A stretch of DNA of 64,000 nt from Spirochaetales bacterium Spiro_05 (lineage in GTDB: Bacteria > Spirochaetota > Spirochaetia > Sphaerochaetales > Sphaerochaetaceae): NCBI GenBank assembly GCA_001603115.1, contig LVBG01000021.1, forward strand, positions 16,207 to 80,206, given 5' to 3'. The translations under genes and the position numbers were made by a program. The first letter of the stretch is position 1. Every line of letters starts with the position of its first letter. Below are positions 28,361 to 38,200 of the stretch, one piece after another. The notes below the pieces were generated by a model. That model was not told where the DNA came from and searched no databases. It worked only from the letters and a program-made list of their open reading frames with translations.

Positions 28361-31300
28361 TCAGTATCCCATACCACTGAGCAATGTGGCAAGCGCCTCA
28401 CGCGAAAGGCCCTTCCTTCCTGCATAGAGGTCCAGCTGCTCCTCACTCACCCCCTTGAGGGCGAAATAGCGAAGATCTTCCCCTCCGATGAGCATACCGC
28501 ACACCGAGGACGGAGGATCCATGGCAAAGCTTTCGGTCAAGCGCACCCCGATTCTCTCCGTGGCGCCAAGGGCTGCAAACAATACACCCTTCTCGCTGTG
28601 GTCGTTCCAGCTCGGATAGCCCGGTGCAGGACGAAGATACATCGTGTGGCCCTGCGCCCATTTGGACCGTATCAAACGCTCGGCTTCTTCTGCAAGTGCT
28701 TCGGCAAGCCGGTCTGCAAGCAACTTCAGGCTGAGTATTTCCATGCCATCCAGCTCCACATCACGTGTTTTCAGGTAGGCAGGGAGGGTCAGGGCGGATG
28801 TGGTGACAAACAAGCCGACTGTATCCTCCTTGGCAATGCAATCGGCAAGGCAGAGCCCGTTCTCCTCATTGCGCAAGAAGTGGAAGCGATGCTCGCCCAC
28901 CGTCACCGCCATGCGGTCGCTTGAAGCGGGGAAGAGTCCGTAGACCACCTTGCACCCTGCCTCAAACATGGTCCTGACTTCGTCTCTGGCAAGAAGGGTG
29001 TTTGCTTCACCAACCAGACGTCTCCCCTCATCACTGTCAAAGGGGACTTTCCACGCAGCACAGTACATCTTCCAATTGATGCGTTCGAGGAGGGAAGGAA
29101 GCGTGAATGAGGAGGCGGTATATACTCCATAGGAGGAAGCTCTTGTTCCTCTCTCTTTTTGCGTGGAGAGGGCGAGGGCTTTTTGGTACGAGCCGTCCTG
29201 ACCTCCATCACTTTCTTTTCCCACGTGCTGTGCACGAAGACTTTCATACAGTGCATGCTGTTTTGAAAGGAAGGAAACGCGCTCTTTTCCCACCACCTCA
29301 TTGGCGGCAAGCACCATGGATGATGCGTCCTTGGTCTGGATGACTGCTTCTGAGTAGAGCGGGCTGAGTTTCACTGCAGTATGGAGTGCACTGGTGGTCG
29401 CTCCCCCGACAAAGATGGGGATGGCTGACTGATGCTCCTCAAAGAGCCGGATGACCGTCTCCATCTCCTTCAGCGAGGGGGTGATCAGGCCGCTGAGGCC
29501 CACCAAATCCGCCTTGTGTTTGCATGCAGCTTCCCATATGGCTTGAGGTTGCACCATGACCCCAAGATCGATGACCTCGAAGTTGTTGCATCTGAGCAAA
29601 AGGTTGACGATATTCTTCCCAATGTCGTGCACATCACCCTTTACGGTTGCCATCACGGCAATTTTCTTTGCTTGGCTCTCTGATGAGGCCTGCTGTGCCA
29701 AATACGCGGTGATGCGAGGTTGGAGAATATCGACTGCCATCTTCATCGTGCGGGCGCTTCGTACGACTTGGGGAAGAAAGAGCTTGCCCTCACCGAAAAG
29801 ACGGCCTACTTCCTTCATCCCGTCCATCAGAGGACCTTCTACCAAGAGAAGGGGATCTTCCTCTTTCAATAGCTCCAGATCTTCCTCCAGGAAGGTATGC
29901 TCCCCGCCCAAAACAGCCTCATAGAGGTTCTTCTTTGGATCTTCAGTACTGCGCACCACCTTCTTTGCCGGCTTATCGTCTTTCTGCATTCCCACTGCCA
30001 GGGCAATGAGATTCGCCCTGACCTGGTTGAGGTCATCCGTGTCGGCAAGCAGGGCATGTTCAATAGTTGAACGTACAGATGGCTCCAAGGCCTCCACCTC
30101 AAGCAGGGAGGACGGGTTGATGATGGCCATATCCAGGGAAGCAAGATTGAGGAACGCAGCATGCATAGCAGTGCGCAGCTCATCATTACCGCGGAATGAG
30201 AAGGAGAGGTTGCTCACCCCACCGCTGGTGCTGCAGCGCGGGTACAGCCTTTTCAACTCGCCTGTGGCAAGGATGAAGTCGCGTGCATAGGTGTCGTGCT
30301 CCTCGATGCCTGTGGCGATGGCAAGCACGTTCGCATCAAAGATGATGTCCTCTTCCCTGATGCCCGCTCCCACCAAAAGCTCATGACTTCGCTTTGCGAT
30401 GGCAATCTTGCGCTCATAGGTGGCCGCTTGGCCTTCCTCATCAAAGAGCATCACCACCATGGCATGGCCATGGCTTGCAATCTGCCTGGCATGGGCGAGG
30501 AAGGGCTCTTCACCCTCCTTGAGGCTGATGGAGTTGACGATTCCCCTGCCCTGCACTTCACCCATGGCACTCTCAATGACCGACCAGTCTGAGGAGTCGA
30601 TCATGATGGCGGCCTTGCTTACCGAAGGGTCGCTGGCGATGTAGCGCAAGAAGTTTCGCATGCTTTTCGGTGCATCAAGCATCGAGGCATCCATGCAGAC
30701 ATCGAGGACCTGTGCTCCTTCATTGACCTGCTCCCTGGCGATGGCCAGGGCCTCCTCCCACTTCTCTTCCTTGATGAGGCGGGCGAACTTACGTGAGCCG
30801 GCAACATTGGTACGCTCCCCGACCACCAGCAACTTTCCGGCCGTCCTCTGTACCGTTTCCAAGCCGCAAAGCTCCAGCACAGGTTCTCTGGCAGGAAGAG
30901 GCCTGCTCGTGCCCTGTGCAGAGGCTTGCCTGAGCGCCTTGATGTGTTCGGCGGTGGTGCCGCAGCAACCACCTACGATATTCAGCTTCCCATCCTTCAA
31001 CAAACGGAGCAGTTGGTCGGCCATCTGCTTGGCAGTAAGCGTATAGTTGCCCTCCTTGTCGGGAAAACCCGCATTGGGGTGGGCGCTGACATAAAACGGG
31101 CAAATCGCAGAAAGCTCCTCGATGAGGGGGATCATCTCCTGTGGGCCGGTGGAACAGTTGAGCCCAAGGCTGAACAGGGGGTAGGCACTGAGGCTGGTTA
31201 CAAAGGCAGAGAGGGTTTGCCCGCTGAGGGTTCTTCCGCTCTGGTCGCTGAAGGTCACACTCACCATGATGGGAACCTTGCGGTTCTGCGCTTCCATCTC

Positions 31301-31873
31301 CTCTATACAGGCCTGGATGGCGCTTTTGGCTACAAGGGTATCGAACACTGTCTCGATGAGCAGAAGATCCACGCCTCCCTCAAGCAGGGCTTTCACCTGT
31401 TGGCGGTACATCGCCAGAAAGGCAGGATAATCACTCTGGCGGTAGGCTGGGTCCTCCACCTTGGGAGAGAAGGCAAGCGAGCGGTTGGTAGGGCCGATGC
31501 TTCCCGCTACAAAGGCGTACCCTTCCGTGTTCGCCTCATGGTCCGCTGCCGCTTCACGAGCGATTTCACAGGCTGCCTGGATGATAGTCTCCACTTCATC
31601 AGAAAGGCCGTACTCGGCCAGATTGAACGCGTTGGCACAGAACGTATTGGTTTCTATGATGTCTGTACCACTGTCCAGATAGTCGCGATGGATCTGATAG
31701 ATTACATCGCCTCGGGTGAGGTTGAGCACCTCATTGCATCCAAGGGCCGCATGGCCTTCAAAGGTATAATCATCCGTATCAAGGTCCTGGCTTTGGATCA
31801 TAGTGCCCATCGCGCCATCAAGCAGGACAATTCGCTGTGCGAGCAGATGCTCAAGGTATTGGGTTCTGTTCAT
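28361..31873 (-). CDS. metH: cobalamin-dependent methionine synthase
   Basis: 1170 residues, full four-module length. Residues 1-320 bind homocysteine and zinc (GGCCGTTAEHI near residue 304). Residues about 340-620 are the methyl-THF domain (VVGERTNVAGSRKF). The B12 domain holds the cobalt-ligand motif DVHDIGKN near residue 744. The C-terminal reactivation domain binds SAM (RPAPGYPSWNDH near residue 1081). It transfers methyl from methyl-THF to homocysteine. The ATG at 31873 starts the aligned N-terminus and overlaps the UPF0280 gene by 23 bp. With nrdJ it makes the cell a B12 user. Confidence 0.97.
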   Translation of the reverse strand: MNRTQYLEHLLAQRIVLLDGAMGTMIQSQDLDTDDYTFEGHAALGCNEVLNLTRGDVIYQIHRDYLDSGTDIIETNTFCANAFNLAEYGLSDEVETIIQAACEIAREAAADHEANTEGYAFVAGSIGPTNRSLAFSPKVEDPAYRQSDYPAFLAMYRQQVKALLEGGVDLLLIETVFDTLVAKSAIQACIEEMEAQNRKVPIMVSVTFSDQSGRTLSGQTLSAFVTSLSAYPLFSLGLNCSTGPQEMIPLIEELSAICPFYVSAHPNAGFPDKEGNYTLTAKQMADQLLRLLKDGKLNIVGGCCGTTAEHIKALRQASAQGTSRPLPAREPVLELCGLETVQRTAGKLLVVGERTNVAGSRKFARLIKEEKWEEALAIAREQVNEGAQVLDVCMDASMLDAPKSMRNFLRYIASDPSVSKAAIMIDSSDWSVIESAMGEVQGRGIVNSISLKEGEEPFLAHARQIASHGHAMVVMLFDEEGQAATYERKIAIAKRSHELLVGAGIREEDIIFDANVLAIATGIEEHDTYARDFILATGELKRLYPRCSTSGGVSNLSFSFRGNDELRTAMHAAFLNLASLDMAIINPSSLLEVEALEPSVRSTIEHALLADTDDLNQVRANLIALAVGMQKDDKPAKKVVRSTEDPKKNLYEAVLGGEHTFLEEDLELLKEEDPLLLVEGPLMDGMKEVGRLFGEGKLFLPQVVRSARTMKMAVDILQPRITAYLAQQASSESQAKKIAVMATVKGDVHDIGKNIVNLLLRCNNFEVIDLGVMVQPQAIWEAACKHKADLVGLSGLITPSLKEMETVIRLFEEHQSAIPIFVGGATTSALHTAVKLSPLYSEAVIQTKDASSMVLAANEVVGKERVSFLSKQHALYESLRAQHVGKESDGGQDGSYQKALALSTQKERGTRASSYGVYTASSFTLPSLLERINWKMYCAAWKVPFDSDEGRRLVGEANTLLARDEVRTMFEAGCKVVYGLFPASSDRMAVTVGEHRFHFLRNEENGLCLADCIAKEDTVGLFVTTSALTLPAYLKTRDVELDGMEILSLKLLADRLAEALAEEAERLIRSKWAQGHTMYLRPAPGYPSWNDHSEKGVLFAALGATERIGVRLTESFAMDPPSSVCGMLIGGEDLRYFALKGVSEEQLDLYAGRKGLSREALATLLSGMGY

Positions 31874-32609
31874 CGTGGGTGCAAACCTCCAGCCGGCCAC
31901 CGATGGCCAGTGTATCATCAATGACAACCAGGACGGAGAGAATCCCCTCCTGGGAAGAGAGCTCTGTACAGACGCGCTGCGCATCGCTTTTTGCCTGTAC
32001 CTGATTGCAACCTGCGGTTGCCCAAGCATCGGCAAGCGCGGCATCTATTGCCGCTACCATCACTGCATCTGCCCGGCCGAAGCTCAGTGAATGACCGATC
32101 CTAGCTGAGGAAGTGCAAACCCCCAGAGGGCACTCAGAAGGGGAAACCACTACCGAAAGCTTTCCTGAAAACGCACTTGAAGGTGCAAATAGCCTTATCA
32201 GAAGGGGTTTGAGGACATCAACATAGAGATCTCCCCCATTCTCAACGACTATCTCTTCGAGTGAGAACTTCTGCTTCAGTGCCTTTCCCACCGCTTGGGC
32301 AATTGCACCAGCAACCGCTGCCATGGGTCCGGTGCCGGCACGCAGGGAAGCACTGTGCATGGCAGTGGCGAGTTCGCTTGGATAGTCATGCCCTGCAAGC
32401 GGCACCAAGCTTGTCAGAAAGCTGGGATCAGGATGTCCGATCAGCTCCAGTCTCAACCGGCGTACAAGTTCTGCAGCTGATTTGATCAGCTGAGCCTGGT
32501 CGACAGACCCGGTCCAGCCGATCCAAAGATCACTTTCCTGAATGGAAAGGGAGATGCTCGTGAAGCGACCTGCTCCCATGTTCTGACGATAGGTTCGCTT
32601 CTCGTACAT
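31851..32609 (-). CDS. UPF0280 (COG2122) family protein, ApbE-like, sulfide assimilation context
   Basis: 252 residues. It has the family marks GTGPMAAVAGAIAQAVG and VVENGGDLYV. The fold is related to ApbE flavin transferases. In Methanosarcina a COG2122 protein was linked to efficient use of sulfide for homocysteine synthesis. Here it lies 2 nt after the NIL-ferredoxin gene and overlaps metH, exactly between the homocysteine-forming pair and methionine synthase. The exact reaction is not known to me. Confidence 0.88.
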   Translation of the reverse strand: MYEKRTYRQNMGAGRFTSISLSIQESDLWIGWTGSVDQAQLIKSAAELVRRLRLELIGHPDPSFLTSLVPLAGHDYPSELATAMHSASLRAGTGPMAAVAGAIAQAVGKALKQKFSLEEIVVENGGDLYVDVLKPLLIRLFAPSSAFSGKLSVVVSPSECPLGVCTSSARIGHSLSFGRADAVMVAAIDAALADAWATAGCNQVQAKSDAQRVCTELSSQEGILSVLVVIDDTLAIGGRLEVCTHDEQNPIP

Positions 32610-32611
32610 GG

Positions 32612-33025
32612 TCAGGCCTCTCGCTCGTGCGAAACCTCAAACAAGCGTAGAGGACAGGCTTGGGTGCAAAGACCGCAAACTACGCACAGCGAAACATCAA
32701 AGACGAGCTTTGCAGAGCTGTCCATCGAGAGGGCCTTTGGGGAACAGACAGCAGTACAAGCTCCGCAATGGATGCAGGATTCCTGCTTGAAGATCAACTC
32801 CTTGACCATCTCGGAGACAAGGACACCAACCTCAGAGAGATAGTGTACGCTCTTATCGAGGTTCTCATCGGTTCCCACCAGTTCAACAATGAGCTTACCC
32901 CCGCGACCGCTTGCTACATCTGCATTGAGGATGTTGATGTCCACATCGTAGATTCTGGCGAGCTTGCTGACGATCGGCTGCTCCACCAAGGCGGGAGAGA
33001 ACCGAAGCGCATATCTGCGTCTCAT
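32612..33025 (-). CDS. NIL-domain ferredoxin partner of the aspartate semialdehyde sulfurtransferase
   Basis: 137 residues. The N-terminal ~75 residues are a NIL domain (FSPALVEQPIVSKLARIYDV). The C-terminal half has two [4Fe-4S] motifs, CIHCGACTAVC and CVVCGLCTQAC. Proteins of this layout work with DUF39 proteins to form homocysteine from aspartate semialdehyde and sulfide, probably supplying electrons. Its start overlaps the DUF39 stop by 4 bp and it ends 2 nt before the UPF0280 gene, so the three are tightly coupled. Confidence 0.93.
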   Translation of the reverse strand: MRRRYALRFSPALVEQPIVSKLARIYDVDINILNADVASGRGGKLIVELVGTDENLDKSVHYLSEVGVLVSEMVKELIFKQESCIHCGACTAVCSPKALSMDSSAKLVFDVSLCVVCGLCTQACPLRLFEVSHEREA

Positions 33026-34182
33026 TGTGCACCTCCTTCGCGGTGTACCAAGGGTTTGACAAAACTGTCCTTGGGGAACATGGCAACCGGTTCGGTCAGG
33101 AAGAACTTCCTGCTTCTGATCCTATCGGCAAGGATATCGGCAATTTCTCGTGCCTTTGCCAAGGAAGAGAGCGGAGCTGTCTTGACCTGCTTGCCGTCGG
33201 AGAGGGTGACAGACCCACTTGCAAGCTGGGCATAGGTAACCGCACCCACACTGGGATGGTTCTCCTGGCCATAGTCGAGGATGGTGGTCTCAATCTGGTC
33301 GTTGCTGATGGCAAGATTTTGGGCCATCCTCTCGTCCAGGACGGGGATGGGAATGCCTATGCCGACAAACATCGAGACACCATACTTCTCATAGTAGGCG
33401 GAACGGATGAAATCGGTTGACATCTGCCGTGCATCACCGAGCACCGCCAAGGTGGCACCGGGAAGCTTGGGGATACCCATGCTGTTGCGCTCACGACGGG
33501 TGTTGAACTGGGTTCCGTTCCACACAACAAAGCCTTCACCACCACCAAGGAAGATTCTCGTTCCCAGACCGATGGTCCTGAGGTAGGGATCATTGAGCAA
33601 AGGACTCAACTCCCCACTGGTTGAGTAGGTGATGTTGCCCATCCGTGGAAGGAGACTGCCCATATAGGTGTATTTGATGCGGCTGGTGCTGTTGGTTGCC
33701 GCAGCATAGTTCTGATAGGCGTTACGGGGATTGAACAGGTAGAATTCGTTGACCGTATCCTTGTTGATCCACGTATCGATCTCCTTGGTCGGATAGCAAT
33801 CGGTCCCCTTCCCTCGGGCATGGAGTCGTACATCCTTGCCTGCAATGAGGTCTTCGATCACATTCGCCCCCCCATAGGTGGGATCGAATTTCGATTCGGC
33901 GGTTGCTCCGATGTAGGTGTCCACCGCAGCCAAGCCCTCATAGGCACTCACCCCGTTGAGACTGATCTCCTCCATCCTGATGCCTGGAGACCAATGCCCG
34001 AAGTTGATGATGGCACCTGAAGAACACATGGGGCCGAAGGTGGCGGTGGTGACAATATCCACTTCCTCGCTGAGGGTGGAAATCGGCGTTTCCTTGGCCA
34101 TTTTTGAGAAGGCTTCGGCGCTTACCACCACCACGCTTCCCGCCTTGATTTTCTCGTTGATCTGGGCAATCGTCTTTGCCAT
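33022..34182 (-). CDS. DUF39 homocysteine-forming protein (aspartate semialdehyde sulfurtransferase)
   Basis: 386 residues, all DUF39. It keeps two Cys in conserved contexts: FGPMCSSGA (Cys53) and GKGTDCYPTKEI (Cys129). These match the cysteines found to matter in the Methanosarcina homologue. LGTRIFLGGGEGFV is another family block. The protein replaces the usual homoserine activation and cystathionine route, inserting sulfide into aspartate semialdehyde to give homocysteine. Ribosome binding site GGAG precedes the ATG. It lies 8 nt after the YqfO-like gene. Confidence 0.93.
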   Translation of the reverse strand: MAKTIAQINEKIKAGSVVVVSAEAFSKMAKETPISTLSEEVDIVTTATFGPMCSSGAIINFGHWSPGIRMEEISLNGVSAYEGLAAVDTYIGATAESKFDPTYGGANVIEDLIAGKDVRLHARGKGTDCYPTKEIDTWINKDTVNEFYLFNPRNAYQNYAAATNSTSRIKYTYMGSLLPRMGNITYSTSGELSPLLNDPYLRTIGLGTRIFLGGGEGFVVWNGTQFNTRRERNSMGIPKLPGATLAVLGDARQMSTDFIRSAYYEKYGVSMFVGIGIPIPVLDERMAQNLAISNDQIETTILDYGQENHPSVGAVTYAQLASGSVTLSDGKQVKTAPLSSLAKAREIADILADRIRSRKFFLTEPVAMFPKDSFVKPLVHREGGAQ

Positions 34183-34190
34183 GGATGCTC

Positions 34191-34523
34191 CTATTCGTTG
34201 TACTCGACCCCCTCAAGGGTCAAGACTGGGATCAGATGATAGGCAGGAACCTCATAAGGATGAGCGTCGAGCAGAGCCTGTACCGCCAAAGCGGCACTCT
34301 CTTCGTCGACCACCAATTCTACCCGCCACTCCTCTTCTTGTGCAAGCATTCCTTCGGTCCCCAGAAACGGAGAACTGCCGGAAAGTGGCATGAATTGCCC
34401 TGTTCCCTTGGTTTGGAAGCAACATTTTGCGTAGTTGCCCATGGTTCCTGCTCCTGTGGAGAAGACAGCCTCTTTCACCGACTCAAGATGGGACTGCGGT
34501 ACATAGAAGACCAGTACATACAT
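34191..34523 (-). CDS. YqfO/NIF3-insert-like small protein (PII/CutA fold)
   Basis: 110 residues. It resembles the PII/CutA-like insertion domain of NIF3/YqfO proteins as a free-standing protein: YVLVFYVPQSHLESVKEAVF, GAGTMGNYAKCCFQ and DAHPYEVPAYHL. Such stand-alone versions are known but uncharacterised. The ATG at 34523 follows AGGAG. It is the first gene of the DUF39-NIL-UPF0280-metH-metF operon, with 8 nt to DUF39, so a role tied to sulfur or metal handling is possible but unproven. Confidence 0.85.
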   Translation of the reverse strand: MYVLVFYVPQSHLESVKEAVFSTGAGTMGNYAKCCFQTKGTGQFMPLSGSSPFLGTEGMLAQEEEWRVELVVDEESAALAVQALLDAHPYEVPAYHLIPVLTLEGVEYNE

Positions 34524-34547
34524 CTTTTCTCTCCTCTGGATTGCCCG

Positions 34548-34554
34548 TATGATA
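34548..34554. promoter_or_regulatory. overlapping divergent -10 elements of pth and the homocysteine operon
   Basis: TATGAT (34548-34553) on the plus strand lies 5 nt before the pth ATG. TATCAT (34549-34554) on the minus strand lies 25 nt before the operon ATG. The gap between the two genes is only 35 bp. Neither has a convincing -35, so this is tentative. Confidence 0.4.
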
Positions 34555-34558
34555 GGCT

Positions 34559-35089
34559 ATGGTAAAACTAATGGTATTCCTGGGCAACCCCGGAAGGGAG
34601 TATGCAAGAACCAGGCACAACGTCGCCTGGATGGTTTGCGACCATCACTTTCCCAACCTCTCGTGGACTGCAAAATTTCATGCACAACTCTCCAGTGAAG
34701 GCCCTGTCCGCCTGCTCAGGCCTCAGACCTATATGAATGAGAGTGGAAAGGCAGTTCGTGCCGCCCTTGATTTCTTTCATCTCGAGCCCAACAACATCCT
34801 GGTGGTTCATGACGACCTTGAGCTTCCTTATGGTACGCTGCGAGTACAGGCTGGGGGAGGACTGCAGGGACACAATGGGCTGAAATCGATCAAGCAGCAT
34901 TTGAATAGTGATCAGTTCCTTCGTCTGAGAATAGGTATCGGCAGACCAAAGCATGGGTCAGTTGCCTCCTTTGTACTGGAGCGGTTTACTTCAGAAGAAG
35001 AAGTCTCGCTTCCGTTGGTGCTAGAGCTTGCATCATCGATGCTTGATAGTGATATTTCTTCACTTCCGGTAACAAATACATTAGTCTAA
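34559..35089 (+). CDS. pth: peptidyl-tRNA hydrolase
   Basis: 176 residues. All key residues of bacterial Pth are seen: LGNPGREYARTRHNV (Asn and catalytic His), RPQTYMNESG, VVHDDLELPYG (Asp) and GHNGLKSI (Asn). It frees tRNA from peptidyl-tRNAs that drop off ribosomes. The ATG at 34559 gives the canonical start; upstream there is no good ribosome binding site and a TATGAT box ends 5 nt before it. Confidence 0.96.
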   Translation: MVKLMVFLGNPGREYARTRHNVAWMVCDHHFPNLSWTAKFHAQLSSEGPVRLLRPQTYMNESGKAVRAALDFFHLEPNNILVVHDDLELPYGTLRVQAGGGLQGHNGLKSIKQHLNSDQFLRLRIGIGRPKHGSVASFVLERFTSEEEVSLPLVLELASSMLDSDISSLPVTNTLV

Positions 35090-35114
35090 CAGACGCTCAT
35101 TCCCAAGAAAGGGG

Positions 35115-35142
35115 TTACAACCAAAGCCTCTCATGGTATACT
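35115..35142 (+). promoter_or_regulatory. promoter of the GH13 gene
   Basis: TTACAA (35115-35120), 16-bp spacer, TATACT (35137-35142). The predicted leader is about 80 nt and contains CAGGGA twice. AGGA lies 5 nt before the ATG. Confidence 0.55.
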
Positions 35143-35231
35143 GGGCTTACCGTTCAGGGATTGAACCACCCTCAGGGAGGCGTGACTTGATTACACGTGA
35201 TTTTCGCATTTCAGTTCGTACCAGGACTGAA

Positions 35232-38200
35232 ATGGATTTTTTTCCAGCGTTGTTTGCTTCGGATTCCGATCTTGGAGCACTGTACAAGCAGGCTACCGAA
35301 CTCGCCCATATCTACAACTCCAAGGTAAAGGCGAAAGGGGGCAACGATTGGGTGTCGTCGGGGAAACTGCATGCCACTGCCGTCCTTCATCAACTCTACC
35401 AGAGTGTGCTCTCCCGTTACCTCTCCGACAATGAACCGGACTTCTTCACCCGTCTTACTGCATTGATCAACAAGAATCATGCTGCCCAAGAGGTGTTGGC
35501 CTTCTATATGAAGGAGTTCCCCTCCCCGCTGTTGATCCAGCAGTCACTGCCTTTGGATTTCTTTTACGAGGAGTCTCTGCGAGGATACTTCATCCATCAG
35601 GTCATGATGGAAAACCCTGCTCTCACCAAGGCGGCAAAACCTTTCATTGCTCCCGAAGGACTCTCTTTTCCCAAAGCAGCCCAAGCGATGACCGCACTGA
35701 TGGGAGGCGCTTCTACTGGGATGCGAAACAGTGACGAGGATATCTTCTCATTCCTCACCCGCCCTGCCAGGCTCTATCCCGACTCCTTGCTTGACCAGAT
35801 TTCCTATATTCTTGAGGCTTGGAGCGACCTGATACCCCAGACATTGAGAACGCTTCTGCTCAGGGCTGTCGACTTTGTGCAGGAGGAGAACAAACCCCAT
35901 TTCCCCTCTGCCGGAGGTGGGTCGGCAGAGATGGTAGTCCCAGACTACAGTCTCTTCGACCATGAATATGAAGCCTTCACTGCTGACAAGAACTGGATGC
36001 CCAATGTCATTATGATGGCCAAGTCAACCTTGGTCTGGCTTGACCAGCTTTCCAAGGAGTACGGCTATCCGATCGACACCTTGGACAAGGTTCCTGACAA
36101 GGAGTTGGAGAATCTTGCAGGGCGAGGCTTCACCGCCTTGTGGCTGATAGGATTGTGGGAGCGAAGCAGTGCAAGCAAGAAGATAAAGAACCTGTGCGGG
36201 AACCCCGATGCCGAGGCTTCGGCCTACTCATTGAAGAACTATGAGATCGCCCAGGCAATTGGGGGCTGGGCTGCGTTGGACAACCTGCGCCAACGCTGTG
36301 CCCGGTATGGCATCAGACTTGCCAGCGACATGGTGCCCAACCACTGTGGAATCGATGGAGACTGGGTTTTCGATCACAGTGAGTACTTTGTCCAGCAAAG
36401 CTATCCTCCCTTCCCATCCTATACCTACGATGGGCCGAATCTCTCTCCAAACCCTGATATCGAGATCAAGCTCGAAGACCATTACTACGACCGTAGTGAT
36501 GCAGCTGTTACGTTCCGACGCAGGGACTTGAGAAACGGAGATACCACCTATATCTTCCATGGCAACGATGGGACTTCGATGCCCTGGAATGACACTGCTC
36601 AGCTTGATTTCCTTAATCCGGCTACAAGAGAGGCTGTGTATCAACAGATTAAGCATGTTGCTTCCAACTTCCCGATCATCCGATTCGATGCGGCAATGAC
36701 TTTGGCAAAGAAGCATATCCAACGTCTTTGGTACCCGAAGCCGGGCCACGGCGGGGATATTGCAGGACGCGCCCAGTACGGGATGGATGAACTTGAATTC
36801 AACCAGAAAATCCCCCAAGAGTTCTGGAGGGAGGTGGTGGACAGGATTAACGAGGAGCTTCCTGACACCCTCCTGCTTGCCGAGGCTTTCTGGATGATGG
36901 AGGGCTACTTTGTAAGGACATTGGGCATGCACCGTGTCTACAACAGTGCCTTCATGAACATGCTCAAGAACCAAGAGAACCAGAAGTACCGCGAGACGAT
37001 CAAGAATACCATCAGTTTCGAACCGGAAATCCTCAAGCGCTTCGTAAACTTCATGAACAATCCCGATGAAGAGACCGCCATCGCCCAGTTTGGTGATGGG
37101 GATAAGTACTTCGGCATCTGTACCCTCTTGGCAACCATGCCCGGCCTTCCGATGTTCGGCCATGGGCAGATTGAAGGGTATCGGGAAAAGTACGGCATGG
37201 AGTACCGCAGGGCTTATTGGGATGAGAGACCCAACCAAGGTCTTGTCGATCAGCATTACAAGCGAATTTTCCCGCTTCTGAAAAAGCGATACCTGTTCAG
37301 TGGGGTCGACTTTTTCCACCTCTTCGACCTCTACCGGGACGGTGTGGTACAGCAGTCTGCGTTCTGTTATGTAAACGGTACCGAAACGGAACGAGCCCTC
37401 ATCCTCTACAACAACCAGTATGAGGAAGTGAGCGGCTGGATCAAAACATCTGCACCAAAGTTGCAGAAGAATGGGGAAGATAAGCGGACAGTAACCACCA
37501 GCCTTGCAGAAACCCTGGGTCTTACCCTGGGGGGAAGGCGCTATGTGATCTATGACTCCTTCTCTGAAGGCCTGACCTACATGAAGCCCTCCCTAAGAGT
37601 CTATGACGAAGGGTTCAGCCTTCATCTGAGGGGTTTTGAGACCAAGGTCTATCTCAATATCCGTGAAGTAGAGGATGTCGATGGTACCTATCTGGCTCTC
37701 TATGAGCAAATGGGAGAGCAGGGTGTACAGAACTTTGAGCAAGAGATACTGGCTCTCAGGCTCAAACCGGTGTACAAGGCGATGGAGAACTTCCATTCCG
37801 AACAGTTCTTCAAGCAGATTCGTCAGATTCTCAAGGGGGAAGCTACCAGCAGGACCGAACGCAAGCTCATCCTCACCCTTGCAGAAGCATACACCCACCT
37901 TGGAGCGGTGGTGGAAAACCTCCATCCCACAGCACGGAAATCCTTGCCTGCCCTGCCAAGAGAAATCAACCCAGCCCTCATGCTCAATGAGGTGAAGCGA
38001 TGGAGCACCCTCTTCAGTAATCCGAAAACCCGTTTCTTCCTCCACGGTTCAGCCATCATGGATGAGCTTGATGCAGTAGTGGCTGCATTTTTCTTCCTCA
38101 AGCCCTTCCTCAGTGAAGATTGCACCATCGAGAACGCAATGATTATCAGCGACAAGTTGCTGCTCTCCCGCTTCTTCAGCAAGGAACTGTGCGAGGTGGG

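Noticed and set aside
35140..35200. tRNA-like stretch around TTCAGGGATTGAACC
   Set aside because: No acceptor or anticodon stem can be formed around it; it is part of the leader of the GH13 gene.
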